NCBI GenBank assembly: GCA_022571295.1
Contig: JACZYA010000009.1
Span: 1-43,606, forward strand
Origin: Acidobacteriota bacterium
GTDB taxonomy: Bacteria; Acidobacteriota; Terriglobia; Acidiferrales; 2-02-FULL-67-57
Direction: 5' to 3'
Length of the DNA stretch: 43,606 bases
Part shown: positions 42,043 through 43,606 of the stretch, in pieces
Numbering within the stretch: the first letter of the stretch is position 1
How the letters are laid out: each line of letters begins with the position of its first letter
Translations under genes and position numbers: made by a program
The notes under the pieces: generated by a model
Seen by the model: the letters and a program-made list of their open reading frames with translations, nothing else
Database searches by the model: none
Told to the model about the DNA's origin: nothing

Positions 42043-43343
42043 GAGCTTGGTTGCGGCCCGTCCTCCGCCAGCGCAGGCGGCTGCGGCTGTGGCGGAAGCA
42101 ACTGGTGATTTTCTTTGCGGTGGTGGGCCCCGGCCTGATTACCTCCAACGTGGACAACGACGCCGGGGGAATCTACACCTACTCGCTGGCGGGCGCGCAG
42201 TTCGGCTATCTGCTGCTGTGGACGCTGATTCCGATGACCGTCATCTTGTTTGTGACCCAGGAGATGGCGGCGCGCTTGGGCGTGATGACCGGCAAAGGGT
42301 TGTCGGATCTGATCCGGGAGGAATTCGGCTTTCGCACCACGGTCTTCCTGATGCTGGGAGTGTTGGCGGTGGCGCTGGGGAACATCCTGGCCGAATTCGC
42401 CGGAGTGGCGGCCAGCTTGGAACTGTTTGGCGTCAGCCGCTACCTCTCGGTACCGGCGGCTGCCTTGCTGGTGTGGCTGCTGGTGGTCAAAGGCACCTAC
42501 AAAGGCGTGGAAAAGGTTTTTCTGGCGATTTGCGTTTTCTACCTGGCCTACGTGTTTTCAGCCTTCATGGCCAAGCCGGATTGGACGGCGGCCGCCTACC
42601 AAACCATCCGGCCGACGGTGGTATGGAGCTCCAGCTACCTGCTGTTGCTGCTGGCGATGATCGGCTCGACCATCGCACCCTGGCAGCACTTCTATTTGCA
42701 GTCAGCGGTGGTGGAAAAAGGCATACCGCGGGAACGCTATTGGGAAACGCGCATAGATGTGCTGGTGGGGAGCATCAGTTGCATGGTGATTGTATTCTTC
42801 ATCATTGTTTGCTGCGCCGCCACCCTGCACGCCACCGGACAGACGCAGATTCGCGACGCCGCTGAGGCGGCCGAGGCCCTGCGTCCCCTGGCGGGGCCGT
42901 ACGCGTCGGCGCTGTTCGCGTTCGGGTTGCTGAACGCTTCGCTGTTTGCCGCTTCCATCGTGCCGCTCTCGACTGCGTATGTGATTTGCGAAGGTCTGGG
43001 CGTGGAAGCGGGCGTGGACAAACGTTTCCGCGAAGCGCCTATCTTTTACTGGCTTTACACCGCGCTGATTCTGGTGGGAGCGGGCTTGATCCTGCTGCCC
43101 AATACACCGCTGGTGCGGATCATGGTGCTCTCGCAGGCGGTTAATGCGTTTCTGTTGCCGGTGGTGCTGGTGTTCATTCTGCTGCTGGTGAACCGGAGCG
43201 ACTTGGTCGGCAAGTGGCGGAACTCGCCGGCTTGGAACGGCGTCGCCTGGGCCACCGTCATTGGCGTGAGCTTGCTGACTCTTTTGCTTGTTTACCTGGG
43301 CGTCACCGGCACGCCGGTAAGCTTGAACCCTGCCTCGCCGTAG
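42024..43343 (+). CDS. NRAMP-related divalent metal transporter, divergent motifs
   Basis: Inner-membrane transporter of 439 residues and about 11 helices with the LeuT-like fold of NRAMP proteins. Helix 1 reads GPGLITSNVDNDAGGI (residues 35-50), so the classical DPGN metal motif is replaced by DNDAGG. Helix 6 reads GSTIAPWQHFYLQS, where the metal-selective methionine of MPH is alanine. Loss of that methionine is also a feature of NRAMP-related Mg2+ transporters, so Mg2+ or Mn2+ is more likely than Fe2+; this is inference. It overlaps the MgtE-like sensor gene and ends 22 bp before a palindrome cluster. Confidence 0.87.
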   Translation: MATTKVRAWLRPVLRQRRRLRLWRKQLVIFFAVVGPGLITSNVDNDAGGIYTYSLAGAQFGYLLLWTLIPMTVILFVTQEMAARLGVMTGKGLSDLIREEFGFRTTVFLMLGVLAVALGNILAEFAGVAASLELFGVSRYLSVPAAALLVWLLVVKGTYKGVEKVFLAICVFYLAYVFSAFMAKPDWTAAAYQTIRPTVVWSSSYLLLLLAMIGSTIAPWQHFYLQSAVVEKGIPRERYWETRIDVLVGSISCMVIVFFIIVCCAATLHATGQTQIRDAAEAAEALRPLAGPYASALFAFGLLNASLFAASIVPLSTAYVICEGLGVEAGVDKRFREAPIFYWLYTALILVGAGLILLPNTPLVRIMVLSQAVNAFLLPVVLVFILLLVNRSDLVGKWRNSPAWNGVAWATVIGVSLLTLLLVYLGVTGTPVSLNPASP

Positions 43344-43365
43344 AGCCGAGCGGGATACTCGTCAG

Positions 43366-43487
43366 GGCAGGGTTTCAACCCTGCCGTCATACGCTGACTT
43401 TCAGGGGGGCTTTAGCCCCTGGGGACCTCAGCGGCTGAAGCCGCATAAGTTCGGCTGCACGCTACGGCACGGCTGAAGCCGTGCCGT
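43366..43487. repeat. Cluster of four palindromes after the NRAMP gene
   Basis: Four hairpins occur in 122 bp: GGCAGGGTT/AACCCTGCC (43366-43385), GGGGCT/AGCCCC (43406-43419), GCGGC-TGAA-GCCGC (43431-43444) and a perfect 10-bp stem ACGGCACGGC-TGAA-GCCGTGCCGT (43464-43487). The last two share the GGCTGAAGCC core. They resemble dispersed REP-like units. The rest of the sequence to the window end holds no ORF I can support; a run of nine C at 43566-43576 is followed by non-coding sequence. Confidence 0.7.
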
Positions 43488-43606
43488 GACAAAACCGTAG
43501 GCGCAAGGCAAAGCGCACTCTGCTTTCAGCCGTTCAACTCCGGCCCGCTCCAACTTCCAACCTAGTGCCCCCCCCCACCGGGACCCGACCCGCAGAACGG
43601 GAACTC

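Overview
The window looks like a chromosomal segment of a Gram-negative, GC-rich bacterium (about 60% GC in most genes), most likely an acidobacterium or close relative. This is inferred from gene content: a secretin-pseudopilin operon whose secretin ends in a cohesin-like domain, a DUF5752-like/TreT pair, a PilB-type ATPase carrying a receiver domain, and intergenic palindromes of the kind common in that phylum. No marker gene fixes the taxonomy. No phage genes, transposase or CRISPR array is seen; most genes are housekeeping.

Layout. 0.1-7 kb: thiG; a low-GC pair of hypothetical genes; a phosphohexomutase-ftsB pair; cutA framed by palindromic repeats; a PLP sulfur-amino-acid enzyme; and a divergent secreted M48 protease-CarboxypepD-like pair. 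7-14 kb: an NAD-dependent epimerase, an orphan FtsX/MacB-type permease, a PilB/GspE ATPase fused to zinc ribbons and a receiver domain, a 155-bp MITE-like hairpin, and a cytosolic response regulator-histidine kinase pair. 14-20.5 kb: ferredoxin-NADP reductase, SppA, a secreted EEP-fold hydrolase, a membrane protein with MscS-like helices, a DUF5752-like protein, trehalose synthase TreT, and an initiator tRNA. 20.6-25.4 kb: an APC permease and, on the minus strand, secretin plus two pseudopilins. 25.5-29 kb: smpB, leucyl aminopeptidase, a TrkA-type K+ channel regulator and an unlisted 44-residue membrane protein. 29-34 kb, minus strand: argS-tldD-tldE. 34-40.5 kb, plus strand: a tightly overlapping run sir2-larC-metG-tatD-polyprenyl synthase, then a CYTH protein. 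40.5-43.6 kb: a structured RNA leader ending in an intrinsic terminator, a channel-less MgtE-like sensor protein, an unusual NRAMP transporter, and a cluster of palindromes.

The most novel-looking unit is at the right end. A heavily structured, terminator-ended leader sits directly ahead of a soluble protein with PRC-barrel-like, MgtE-N and CBS domains, which overlaps the gene for an NRAMP protein lacking the usual DPGN and metal-binding methionine motifs. This suggests a divalent-metal (perhaps Mg2+) uptake system with RNA-level control and a detached Mg2+ sensor. Other notable points are a metG that is compositionally mosaic, promoters that sit almost directly on the first base of a tRNA and of the phosphohexomutase ORF, a possible AUC start codon, and palindromic repeats with mutually complementary loops around cutA. 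Promoter calls are by eye.
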